NCBI GenBank assembly: GCA_001792895.1
Contig: MARA01000011.1
Coordinates: 62,001 to 126,000 of the forward strand
Length of the DNA: 64,000 nucleotides
Direction: 5' to 3'
Origin: Lentinus brumalis
Taxonomy: Eukaryota; Basidiomycota; Agaricomycetes; Polyporales; Polyporaceae
The first letter of the stretch is position 1; each line of letters starts with the position of its first letter. A program made the translations under genes and the position numbers. Shown here piece by piece: positions 25,753 to 38,744 of the stretch. The notes beneath the pieces were generated by a model that was not told where the DNA came from, did not search any database, and worked only from the letters and a program-made list of their open reading frames with translations.

Positions 25753-27815
25753 TCACCGCTTCTTGAACACTACCACCGCACTAGGGGAGGGTAAGATCGT
25801 GATACCGAAGTGGACATTGACGGGCCTCCCCGCCGACTTGTCTTGCAGTTCCATATCGTAGTTCATCAGCAGATACGATATGATCACCTTGAGTTCCATC
25901 GCAGCGAAGAACCTCCCGGGGCTGTCGGGAGTAAGTTAAAACCGCCAGCATGGCGACGACGCGGATACGGCTACGTACCAGGCGTGTTTACCGCGTCCAA
26001 AGGCCATGAACTCGTCGGAAGTGTTGACGAACTGCTGCCGCGTACTCCCGGCCTCCTTGCTGTCCAAGAAGCGGAACGGTTTGAAGTCGTCCGCACCATC
26101 GTACTTCTCTTCGTCGTGGTGAGGGCAGTAGCTTGGGACGACGCACAGAGTCCCAGCGGGTATGAACGTCCCGTCTGCCAGGACGATGTCCTGCATGGCT
26201 CTCCGGGACATGCCCACTGTGGGCGCCGTCAGGACGTCTTCGAAACACGGCACAAAGGTGAGGTGGTGCTTACAGACGTTGATACCATTGAGCCGCTGCG
26301 ATTCCTTGAGGAAACTGTCCATCTTCGGCATCTTCTCCAGCGCCGCACGCGTCCACCCGTGCGCCTCCAACGCTGCCCGTGCTTCCTCATGAAGAGTCGG
26401 GACGAGGCTGGGGTCTGCGAGGATATGGAATAGCGCATGGACGAGACTCTGTCATATGGCCGGTGAGCCAGGGCATGGATCGTACGCATGTATTGTCTCT
26501 CACACTGGAAGATGTGTGGAGGGCAGCGAAGTTCAGGAGTTGCAGGCGGGTAGCAGCCATCTCGACAGTCACATCATCGCGTTTGCTGCCCTCCTCTAGC
26601 AGCCACTGCAACATATCCTCCTGCAATGGAGGGAAGGGATGGGTAAGATTTCGCATGTCAAGACCTCAGGCCTAACTTACAGGAAGCTCGGAGCCATCCT
26701 TGGCGTGTTGCTCCATGACGTCTATGCGCTCGCGCACCAGAGGTCCAATGAGGCCAGCCATCTGGCGAATATTGTTCGCGGGCCCGCGTGCTATAAATCG
26801 GGCGACAATTCTGGAGACACGGCATGCATCGGTCATGGGTGTTCCTATGAATCGCGCCGCACGTACCCCTTCATGATCTCCGGGAACAAGGTTAAGATGA
26901 ACCGTGACTTGATAACGTCGAGAGTGAACGTGACAGCAGCGTCCAAGTACGAGGGTTTTCTACCTACATAGCACCGTTAGACAGTATCATCCGAAGTACT
27001 TATACCACACTCACAGTAGGGCAGACCGACAAAAGTGCGAGACACCGCTCTTGCGACAATGTCCAAAATGACCTTCCTCCCTGGAAGCGCTACCGTATCT
27101 ACATGCGGTTTGTGAGTGCTGCATCCGTAAAAGGCATGATGGCAGCTCACCACCCTGCTTCGGAGGCAGAAGCTCGTCGCAAACGATCCGAAGTTCGTCC
27201 ATCATCGAGGGCAACACATCGTCCAAACGCCGATTCAATCTTTCGCGGATGACAGCGCTATGGTAGGGATCTTTGAAGGTCTCAAGGGGCAGATAGTGCG
27301 TAAGCTGGGTCAGCTGTTTATTGAGGAAGATGTTAACATCATTGAGCGCCTCCATACTAACATGGACTCACGAAGAGCAGGCCCTCCGAGGAGGACATGA
27401 CAGATTCCGGAGCCTTGCGGACCTGGTCGATCAGTTCGGGCCCATTCAGGCACACCAGCCACTGGTCTGGCATAGCGACTTTGAACACGGAACGGCCGTA
27501 CTGTGGGTGCCGCCAAGCTCAGCGTGCCAAATCCGCATCGGTAACCTGGATGCACTCACCTTCCTGTATCCTTCCAGCATCATCTCATGCGAGTGTCTCT
27601 GGAATCTCAGTGCTCCGATGTACGACAACAGCGGAACGGATGGGCCGCCCGCGGTGGGGATGGCATTCAACTGTCGCTGCGTTAGTCAACCCTCGCGGCG
27701 GGAAACGATAACAAGGACTGACCGGGTTCCGCTTCCATCGCCACAGGCTGAGCAGAGCAAGGAAGCCAACGAAGGCGTATGCGTACAGAGGCAGCTCGAA
27801 CATCCCTTGAGTCAT
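25753..27815 (-). CDS. Cytochrome P450 monooxygenase
   Basis: The N-terminal anchor is MFELPLYAYAFVGFLALLSL followed by basic WRWKRNP, typical of ER P450s. Key motifs are an I-helix LNFAALHTSS, the K-helix ESQR (ExxR), ADGTFIPAGTL, an FKPFRF-type PERF region, and the haem loop FGRGKHA|CPGRFF, with the Cys ligand codon split by an intron near 25925-25980. The C-terminus is VVVFKKR. About ten introns are needed and the frame is intact. One intron of 57 nt in the K-helix region has no stop and a multiple-of-three length, so unspliced mRNA would stay open. The I-helix and haem sequences resemble basidiomycete-expanded P450 families (CYP512/CYP5150 type is a guess). Substrate is unknown. Confidence 0.93.
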
Positions 27816-28492
27816 GCTGCAGCGGGATTTGCAAGGGTGTCGTCAACATCCCAATCCCTTATTATGTAGACAAAGCTGCACTTACCTCCGCCCTGTAGGA
27901 TCCTCAGGCTTGTGAGAATTGGCGGGGCACGAGCGAGGCGGGGGGAAGAAGTCGCGTTTGACTGTGCAAAACGCCTGAAGATCGCCGCGTCGCAGGAGAG
28001 CTGTTATACATGATAAAACAAGACTGAGTAGACAAGGCTAGGACACAAGACTCGCGAGCACCGCGAGCTCGAACTTATGAAGTAGAGAAAGTAGACAAGG
28101 CTACATACGGGACAAGACGTGAGCGGTGATGGAATCCGCGCTCGCGAGCACCGCGTGTCTAATCAATGTCCACAAGGCTGTCGTTCTTGATTAGCAACTC
28201 ATGGAGTAATGAGGAAGACAGTCTCACGCGCAATTCGACTGCGGGGGAATGTTGAGGTATAAACACACGACGCTCGGTCTAGTCGGTTGTGGCAGGACTC
28301 ATGGTCGTAGGTCACGGCGGGGGGATGCTGCAAACCCAAACTTATCATACACAGACGGACGCACACGTTACATGGCCAGGTGAATGCATATCATGTGGTG
28401 CATGGCGGCGTAATACATGCATAGGCCTCTCCAACGACTCGGCGTACCCATCCCAAAATGGCGCGAAAGCGGCCCAGTGGAGCGCACAACCA
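27816..28492. other. P450 upstream region with two repeated blocks
   Basis: It contains a direct repeat of GTAGACAAGGCTA (28028-28040 and 28091-28103) and of CTCGCGAGCACCGCG (28051-28065 and 28141-28155). The second motif includes the palindrome CTCGCGAG. These could be binding sites for the P450 promoter or remnants of a local duplication. No gene seen. Confidence 0.6.
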
Positions 28493-30392
<1,900 letters not shown>

Positions 30393-32462
30393 ATGTCCAA
30401 CTTCACGCTGGTCGATCCCAAAGGATGGGAATATGATCTGCAATCTGTTAGTTCTACTTTCGTCTCATATCGGGTTTGCCGAGCCGCGCTGATAATGATC
30501 AGGTTTACTCGGCGTACATGGGGCACTTCCAGCTTCACAATGTGCCATGGTGAGTGGCTATCTAGTATTCGTTTGTTTGATTTAACCACTTCCTTCATAG
30601 GTATGACCGATCATGGGGCATTTTCTTCGAGTCCTTCGACGAGTTCTTGACCTTCTCATGGCCTACAATTACTGTCACCGATACATGGACCGGCCGAGCG
30701 CACATAGTAGTCCGGATGTCGTCTGTAGGTGCATTCCTCAAGATGCTCAAGACAAGGTTGGCCAGAACTTCTTGGTGTCACAAGGTGGTGAACTGTACTT
30801 GACCCCCGGTCTTACCCGGCACTGTAGGTTTGGGGAGACGCTGCCGATGGTGGAGAACATCCTGCGAATAACCCCGTTCGAGACATCCCAACGCCACCTA
30901 CGTACCATTTCGGACAGTGCTTCGTACAAGAAGGTGTTCGCAACGTTGCCTGCAGCCGTCCTCGCAGCGTTGAAGGTCCGGGTCCGGAGCGGTGAGCCCA
31001 AGGCCATCCGGGAACTCTGGGCTTCGAAAGACAAGACGTTCTTGGCACTCGACTTCGAATGGTCTGAGCGCAACACCGCGTCATGCATAGAATGGGGTTA
31101 CTGTGCCGTACGCTGCGGCCATCTGGACACGTCAGTATCGAGTCCTCTTTGACGGTCCTGCCACCCACGTTGACACACTGTATTCACAGAGCAGGCGCAT
31201 GGCCGCCTGATCCCGAGGGCAACTACAGGTGAGCGTGTCGGCCGGCTTCCACGTTCGCAATACATCGGACTTACGGGCCACGATTCTAGACGTGGGCATT
31301 ACATTGTCTCGGAGTACGCGGACGTGCACAACAGGATCAAGCCGAGCTACCCATGGGCGGTAAGTCCCCTTGTCACACGAGCTCCATGTGGAAGCCCACG
31401 CTCACTTTCGTCGAACCCTCGTTGTGCAGTATGCGGTGAGCTGACTTGCCTCCGATGTCACGTCCTGGTTCCTGATCTGATCCTGGTTCCATTCAGTTCG
31501 GTGAAAGCCAAGTCATCTCGAAGACCAAGCTACCGCAGATGATACAAGCCATCATCAGGTAAGGGCTTCCCTCAAACGTGCATCCTGGTCGCTGTATTGA
31601 ACCTCCACGCCACCACACTGCAGCAGTCTCCTCAGTCCCGACTCCGAGACGATCCCCAATACACTCGTGCTCATTGCCCACGGCACCGCAGGCGAACTCC
31701 GGCGACTGGAGGAAATGAAAATCAGTAAGCAGCATCCCTTCTCTTCTCGTGCCTGCCGCCCCCTTTCCGCTCATCACACCTTCACCTCATTCAACTTCAC
31801 CTTGCCATGCACTGACCCCGACCGGCAGAACTCCCGCACAACCTCCTCATCGTCGACACCATGGCCTTCGAACGACAACTGTATGCCTCCGGCCAACGCG
31901 GTGCGATGCTAGAGCCCTCCGGCCGCCCGCGCGAGCACGGCTCGAGCCTCTCCCTCCAGGCACTCCTCCAATCGCTCGGCGTCGACGTTCAGCGCATCTT
32001 GCACAACGCGGGAAACGCGGCGTTCACGGCGCTTCTTGGCCTGCAGCTCCTGCTCGACCCGGACACCAAGGTCCCCCCGTTCAAAGCACCCAACGGCATG
32101 GCGCCTATGATGCGCAGCGCGACCCGAAGCCCGGCCATGCCGCCTTCCATTGCGTTCATGCCCTCGCCCGCGGTCTTCCCCGCCATGGGGGCATGGGGAT
32201 GATGCCGTTCCCTGTCCCAGGCGGGCTCTCCCCGGAGGTGTTCCAGGAGTCCTCGGGAAGTAGTCGGTCGTCGTTCTTCCCGCAGCAGCGCTCTGTCAGC
32301 GACCACAGGCTCCATGCGTCGAACGTGGCCATGACGAACGGCGGCCGGCTCCCTGGTCGGGCGAGAGTGAACTCGAACTCCGTCAACGAGATGGGCGAGC
32401 AGCTTGGGAAGATGCACATCAAGAGCACGTCGACGACCTCGCGCACTTCGCCGAATCTCTGA
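30393..32462 (+). CDS. Gfd2/YDR514C-like protein with degenerate DEDDh exonuclease domain
   Basis: The start MSNFTLVDPKGWEYDLQ is followed by short exons (VYSAYMGHFQLHNVPW; YDRSWGIFFESFDEFLTFSW). The RNase-H-like domain has Exo I FLALDFEWSE (D and E) and the Exo II candidate LLIVDTMAFE. The Exo III motif reads LHNAGNAAFTALL, where the family has HNAGND (H-x4-D). The last Asp is therefore Ala, and nuclease activity is doubtful. A 6-nt exon (31430-31435, Tyr-Ala) fits between YPWA and FGESQVI. Two frame shifts need explaining: near 30760 (one missing G, or a 41-nt intron 30725-30765) and in the G run 32187-32191, after which a plausible tail (MMPFPVPGGLSPEVFQESSG.. to 32462) continues. Yeast Gfd2 is linked to mRNA export; the function here is unproven. 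Confidence 0.82.
31430..31435 (+). other. Candidate 6-nt microexon (Tyr-Ala) in the Gfd2-like gene
   Basis: TATGCG sits between an acceptor (TTGTGCAG) and a donor (GTGAGC). Using it gives introns of 70 and 61 nt. Skipping it gives one 137-nt intron. Both options keep the frame. Confidence 0.55.
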
Positions 32463-32678
32463 GTTACACAGCTCCGAGGATTCTATGCAATTCTCATGAC
32501 CCACCGTGACCCTTATCTATGTTCCCTTTCCTCATGGACCTCATGGACTTGTACGGCACAAACTGGGACTTTGTTACGCGTAGCATCACGACTCATGAGT
32601 TACGGACTTTTGTCACGTTTGATCCATCGATACACCTCCATAGCCATAGCGAATACATATCCATGCCCATGTACAACT

Positions 32679-34639
32679 CTATACGACAGCGTAGTTTTCG
32701 ACGCTCACGATTGCGTCTTCCGAGTAGACGACGTCCTCGCCGTCGTCCACGCGGGTGACGGACGCGACCTTCACTCCCGCGATGCTGCCCTGGGCGACGA
32801 ACGAGACCTTGACGGGGAAGAACACCCCTGCGTCGTCTCCGCCGACAGAGAACTCCATGGAGCCGGAGCGCTCCTCGGCGTTGATGAGGGGAATGTTCCA
32901 ATCGAGCGAATGGCTGGAGGAGTTCAGCTGCCACTCCCCGGAATGCGAGGAGACCGTAGGGTACGAGCCATCACTATGTCAATCAGGTCAATATTTGGGG
33001 GCTCATTGGTGAAGAATCGGGGTACATACGGCAGGGGGATGGATATCACCACGTCATACAAGGTAACGTTCTCGTTCTCGAGCTCATACTCAATGTTAAC
33101 GTCGCATGTCCCGTCGTTGGATGGCGTCGGCCAACAATTAACTAGTGGACAGGCCCGACGTTAGCGTGCGTTCCAGGTACCAGCAGAAGAGGCCGACAGA
33201 AGGATCGGCTCAGTTAAACTCACTCGACAGGGGGACGTACGTCTCGTCCTTGCCGGCGTATCTCCACTTGAGGACTGCGAGCGGCTGGCCGATGGGGAAA
33301 GAACGCGAAGCATCCTTGAGAGCAACGACGCGATCTCTGTTCGAAGCGAACTTTGCGACGTTCGGGTGCTGCTTGAACTGGAGCTCGGGACCAAAGGTTG
33401 CAGGTGCCGGGGCGAGCCCAAGCTTCACGCGACCCAGAGCGGGGTCGGAGATCTGTAGGTTCATGTCTCCACGCAGCTCGAGGTTGCTCAGGCCGCCTTC
33501 ACGCATGAGCTCTAGCGACAGGAATTCCTTGATGACGACGTGAACGCTACACGAGGGCCATCAGGAGGAGGAATCAGGCGGCCAGAAATGAATGTGGATC
33601 ATACCTCTCCTCATCCACTGGGGGCAAGCTACCTCGCTCGTTCTTGTGGGCGACATGGACAGGTTCGGGGGTGTTCGACACATTCGGGGTTCCTGGCGTC
33701 GACATATCCTCAGAGAGCAGTGCTTCTCCGCCAAGCGCGTCCAGCAAAGCGGATTGCTGCGTCTTTTTGGCACCAAGCTTCATGCCGCTGCCCTTGAAGG
33801 CCGGCGCGCGAAGACTTGATGGCGCAGGAGAGGCCGTACGTACTGGAGTGGGGGCGTTGTACTCTCGCTGGGGAACGGCGGAATAGCCAGACATGCCACC
33901 GCCAAGGTAGCTGCCTGCGGCGGATGGGCCACCGGCTGCGGCGCGTCGCTGCTGCTCCCGACGCTGCATCTCGAGCTGCTTCGCGCGCCGCTTGAGCTCC
34001 TCCTTCGCTTCCGCCTCCTTGTTCTATTCACCCAGCACTTCGATGTCAAGAGTGGCTCCGCGCATCCAGAACGGAACGAACGCACCCGAGAGATGATATC
34101 CTGGATCTTCTCCTCGTGGCTCTCCATCTCCAGCACATTGCGCACCTGCATGAGGTTGACCTGCTCCCTGTATCCCAAGCTCACAATCTCGTCGAACGCG
34201 CCCAGCAACTCGAATGCGTTCTTGAGTATCTCGCGCTGCTCTGCACTCCTGCACATGTCCGAAACGACGCGTGCGAATAGGTGGAGAGTCTCAATGTCCT
34301 GAAGAATGTTGGACGCCTTGTTCGTGATGAGGAGAATATAAAGGTCTTCCAAGGGTTGGTAGACATAGCGGACGTCGGCAGTCTCAACAGAGGTGTGTTG
34401 CGTATTCGTCGGGATGAGTTTCGGGAAGGACGCGAGAAGAGACTCTATGCGTGCTCTTGACATATCACGGAATTGGCGGGAGATGACGGCTGTGACTTGG
34501 CTCAGTACTCATCTTCTGCTCCGCATGTGCAAACGGCGTACCCTTTCCACCCTTCGTGCATATTGAGGCTGCGAGGACGACCTAACATAAAGTCACATCA
34601 ACACGTTTGTGATGACTTCCTCCGGACATTCCATACCAT
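32679..34639 (-). CDS. RET2: Coatomer subunit delta (COPI coat)
   Basis: This is a subunit of the COPI vesicle coat acting in Golgi-to-ER transport. The start codon forms the end of its own exon: ATG 34639-34637 is followed at once by a 55-nt intron (34636-34582). The next exon gives VVLAASICTKGGK, then AVISRQFRDMSRARIESLL, the standard N-terminus of the longin-like domain. The middle has a basic, coiled stretch (NKEAEAKEELKRRAKQLEMQRREQQ) and a flexible linker. The C-terminal mu-homology domain includes VHVVIKEFLSLELMREGGLS, GDMNLQISDPALGRVKLGL, VLKWRYAG, CDVNIEYELENENVTLYDV and WNIPLINAEERSGSMEF. It ends near VYSEDAIVSVENYAVV. All introns agree in phase and the gene looks intact. Confidence 0.95.
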
Positions 34640-35591
34640 TGCGGATTGTTTGCTGCCCACAGGAAGAAATCAAGAGCTTAAAACGTCTTAGAGCAGTCGT
34701 TCAAGAGTCGTACACGAAGTAGTCGGGGGTCTGAGATGGCGGTATGAGGCGGGATCTCGTTGCGGGCGTTCGCGACCGACGCGACGTGTCTGCACCGCCC
34801 GGCGCTAACGCTTACCGTGGCCACGAACTGGTCGTGGAACCATGAGTATGAGTAAATATTCGAAGCCACGATACCCTCTCGTCGCAGTAGGAATACATGA
34901 GTCTAGTTCAACTATCTCGACTGAACATGACGTGACCTAATGGCTAACGGTGAGTACTCTCCGGAATTGTAACTACCTAGTACTACTTACTTGTCCTTCT
35001 GTGGTTAACTGTCTCTCAAAAAGGTATCTCGCACACGGCTCTAGCTATCAGCTACCCTTAACTTACAATACCTCAAATAATCCAGATTGTCCGTCTCACC
35101 GCTAGAACTCGGGTTGTTGCAATGGAATTAGATTCTGAGGCCATCTCCACATGTTCACCATTGTGCACGGCTGGACGTGCCTGTGGGTGTGGTGGCTGTA
35201 GCGATTATCCCGCGTCCTCTCACAAGGATCCGATGAGAAGCCACAACAGACATCATGGAACATCCATAACCCAGAGATTGGCCAGACGATGTCGAGAACT
35301 GGACCCGGCCTGGGTACGAGGTACGAAACGACTCGTGACGAAGCTGGTATCGTATGGAGAGTAGGGGACATGCCTCCCGCGATCCTTTCAGCCTTAAGGG
35401 AACAATCAAGGCATGTCTGCTCCTAACAGCCTTGGTGATCACCCAAGTGCACCGGACAGGGACCGAAACGCACGCTTGCAGTTGTGTAGGACATGTACTG
35501 ACAGTTCTATTCCGAAACCTATCTGTCTATTGGTACACCGTAGATCCTCCTGCCATGCCGCACCTGTCAGCTAAGCAACGCCAGGCACCGT
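34640..35591. other. Intergenic, AT-richer
   Basis: The part 34860-35100 is AT-rich with many TACT/AGTA words. No gene supported. It contains the promoter of coatomer delta at its left end and the 3' end of the aldo-keto reductase gene at its right. Confidence 0.55.
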
Positions 35592-37706
35592 TCAGGCGAA
35601 CATCGGTTCAACTCTTCCAAAAGGATCGAGTGCAGGTCGTCCGTACGATGGCTGCATGGACGAAGTTCCATTCAGTCGCACGGCCGGCAGAAGGGGGAAG
35701 AGACGACGCACGTAGGGTGAAGGTTTGTTGTCGAGAATCTTCTCAATCTTCTCCAAGATCTCCGGTGTGAGCTTTGGGATCACGTCCAACGCCTTCAGGT
35801 TGTCGACGACCTGTTCCGGCTTGGACGCCCCGAGAATGACCGTGCTGGTGTTAGGGTTCTTCGCGAGCCACGCCAGCGCGAGATGCTGCACGCTGCATCC
35901 GAGTTCTAGCAAATACAAGGTAACGATTGCCATCAGCATGAGCCAGGCACACACAATACGACGGCCCATAGGAACGGAAGGGCGGGAGAGCGAACGGGTG
36001 GATGTTAGAAGTCGCACCTTTCTCGGCGAGCTCCGTCAGCACCTTCACCTTCTCGATTTGCTGCTGGCCCTCAGGGCTGTGGAGCTCCGCAAGCCTCTGC
36101 TTGAAGAAGTCTGCGTGTACAGCATACCGTGAGTCCGGAGGTATGCCGTTGTTGTACTGCAAACACCGTCACCACGTCGTACGACCTTCTCCAGCAGGGT
36201 CCATTCAGAGAAGTGGACACACCTTGCCAGTCAGAAGACCTCTCGCAAGGCCAGAGTACACCGTCGTTCCGATGGAATACTTCCTGTAGAGAGGGCTACA
36301 CGGACGCGCCCGCATGGGCGAAGGTTCAGTGACCGGAGCACGAGAACTGCGGCGTTTGGACTGGCACACTCACGCGTACTCCTTCTCTGGACGCTCGCGG
36401 TGGAACATGCTGTGAAGAGAGGCGTCACATCTGAGCAATTGAGGGCCCACACAAGGAAAACGGTACGCACTGATGCTGGCACTGCTCAGCGATGGGTGCG
36501 ATGAGGCCTAGCTTCGACGCAACATCTAGAAGTTGAAGAGGGCGATGGTGAGCCCGGGCAGACCGCAGCGAATCGGGGAGCACGGCTACTGCACGCACGG
36601 AAGGCTTCTTCGATCTCTTGCGCAGACCACTCGGACGTGGCCCAGTAGAAAGCCTGAAGAAGCGGGCGAGCGTGAGTGGATGTGAGAGAGCGGCGACGGA
36701 TATGGGCGCACTGCACCCGCACGCTTCGCCCTCGCGCCGCCGCGCGGTTCGAGAACGTGCAGGATCCGATGGCCGAATGAATGCACGCACCCAGCCTTGG
36801 TCAATCACAAAGTTGAACGCGCGAACTATCTCCTCCATAGGAACTGCAGGGTGGCATCCGTGAGCCTTGTGGCGAGGACGCGGGCGGCGTACACGTAATG
36901 CAGGACACACTCACCAGAGTGGTCGGGGCGATGCGCAAAGATGACATCCACGTAGTCCAGCTGCAGACGTTCAAGGCACTTTTTTGTGCCCTCAATGATA
37001 CTGTCCACGTCGGCGGTGTTACAGTCAATTATCGGAGCAATCTCGAGACTGGGCGTATTCAGTCGATTTCGCCGGTGGATCACACTCACTGCTTCCTAGA
37101 CAAGCCCATATCGTTGGGTCCTTTGCCGCCCCAGAATATCTTGGTCGTAATGACAAGGTCTGAACGTTTCAAATCGAGTTCCTTGAATACGCGACCCCTG
37201 TTGAGTTACCAGTCAGTTATCACCGCCTAAGTCGGTATGCACCAGGTACCCACATTTCGAGTTCCGCCTTCCCGGAAGCATATCCTTCCGCGGTGTCGAA
37301 CCTGAGAAGCACCCGTCAAGCATCCGACTTCGTTTCCCAAAGCAGAATGGAAGGCCACATACATGTTGATCCCATGCTCCAGAGCGGTCTTGATGATTTC
37401 CTAAGTTCGGAGAAACGACAGCGATTAGGCGCATTGGCTCAAGTCCGCATGATCTGCAGGCACGACAGGCAAAGACATACTTTGACAGGATCGCCGACGA
37501 CGGTCTCGCCATATGTTAGCCCTGCAGAACAATTCCATGGCGCTGTCAGCCTCAACTGCGCTTTCGCACAAGCCCCGCTGGTCTGGCATTGTGACTGGCG
37601 GAGGAATCGTTCACGTACATGCGCCCAGGGAGAAGACAGGAACACGGAGGCCACTCGGGCCTAGTCTCCTGAACAGCATGTTCTTCGTCTCGTACACATA
37701 GGACAT
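35592..37706 (-). CDS. Aldo-keto reductase, voltage-gated K+ channel beta-subunit type
   Basis: This is an NADPH-dependent oxidoreductase of the AKR superfamily. The start is [20 protein letters not shown] (37706). Landmarks in order are [33 protein letters not shown] (with the catalytic-type Asp and Tyr), [76 protein letters not shown], and the cofactor segment [17 protein letters not shown]. The end is [17 protein letters not shown]. The layout matches Shaker-beta-like fungal AKRs. At least eleven introns were traced and every splice phase fits. The last intron (60 nt) is free of stops in frame. No channel gene is nearby; these enzymes also act alone on aldehydes and ketones. Confidence 0.94.
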
Positions 37707-38744
37707 CTTGACGTGCGATTCTCGTCCTCGAATAGATCGAACTGTAGACTGCGCGGAGGTTCTTGTGGCTGCAGAACTCTGCTGGAAAGCAACTGTCAAC
37801 AGTGGCGTCGAAGTAGACGTTGATGGGTCGACTTGAGTCCTTGGGGTCGGCGTGGGCTATTGTTATCAGCTTTATAGGAGCGCACACTCGAGGAGCGTGT
37901 GGAGGCGGCCGATGCCCTCACGATGGCGAGCTCGGAGTCCCGCTAGACCTCCCACCATTCGGCGAGATCGCTGTCCGGGCCGGATCAGACGATAGCTGGC
38001 CATTTGTCGGCCGCTACCCAGTACGCCCCTGCTCAATCAGCAACGATCCACAAGGTGTTCTCAGGCGCAGGAATGATGTGTGGCTGGATCGACGGCATCG
38101 AGAAGTCTGGTGGGAGAAGAGGCGAAACATGTCTCCCATGCTCTGGCGTCACGAGTGTCGTCAATATTTATATTTGGTTCACAAGACACGTCGGTGGCAC
38201 GAGCGGGAGACCACCAACGGCACTGATAACAACCGCGGATGCCGTTGTTAGCACGTACATCAGCACGCTGGAGCTCACCATCGTCGGCCGTACAGGACCG
38301 TCACGGTCGATTGCGACAGTCCATGCAAGTCGGAGACTCTGTAGGTTGGTCGATCTATAGCGTCGTCATCGTGAAGTAAAGGTAGATGGACGAATTGGAA
38401 GAAGAGGGATTCTAGGGAACCATTGTCTCATGAAAAGATAGAACGTGTGGCTACAATGCTGGTTGCGAGGAAGGCTGGAACGCATAGGCGTTTGAAACTC
38501 ACCCTCTCTTATGCAAATCCGCTAGATCCCCGAGTCGCCTTAACAAGCTGTCCGCTGTTCTTGATCGACGAAGTGGGTACATTGATACTAGGTGGTTGTA
38601 CTTGAGTAGCCCATCATCCCGCGGAGCACAGATCTGCACAGACTCGGAGGAGTAGCAGTCGTGGGAAACCAGGTTGCTTGTTTGGGATGCCTACGCCGGG
38701 ACCGTGGCTGGACGTAGCGACAGTCTTCGACCAGCACCTTCGCC
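37707..38744. other. Intergenic, divergent promoters of AKR and FAS1 genes
   Basis: About 1 kb without a supported gene. Short open frames near 38000-38360 lack family motifs. Confidence 0.55.

Noticed and set aside
31749..32186. Alternative frame over the last Gfd2-like exon
   Set aside because: Before the G run this frame is Arg/Pro/His-rich shadow sequence; only the part after 32187 looks coding.
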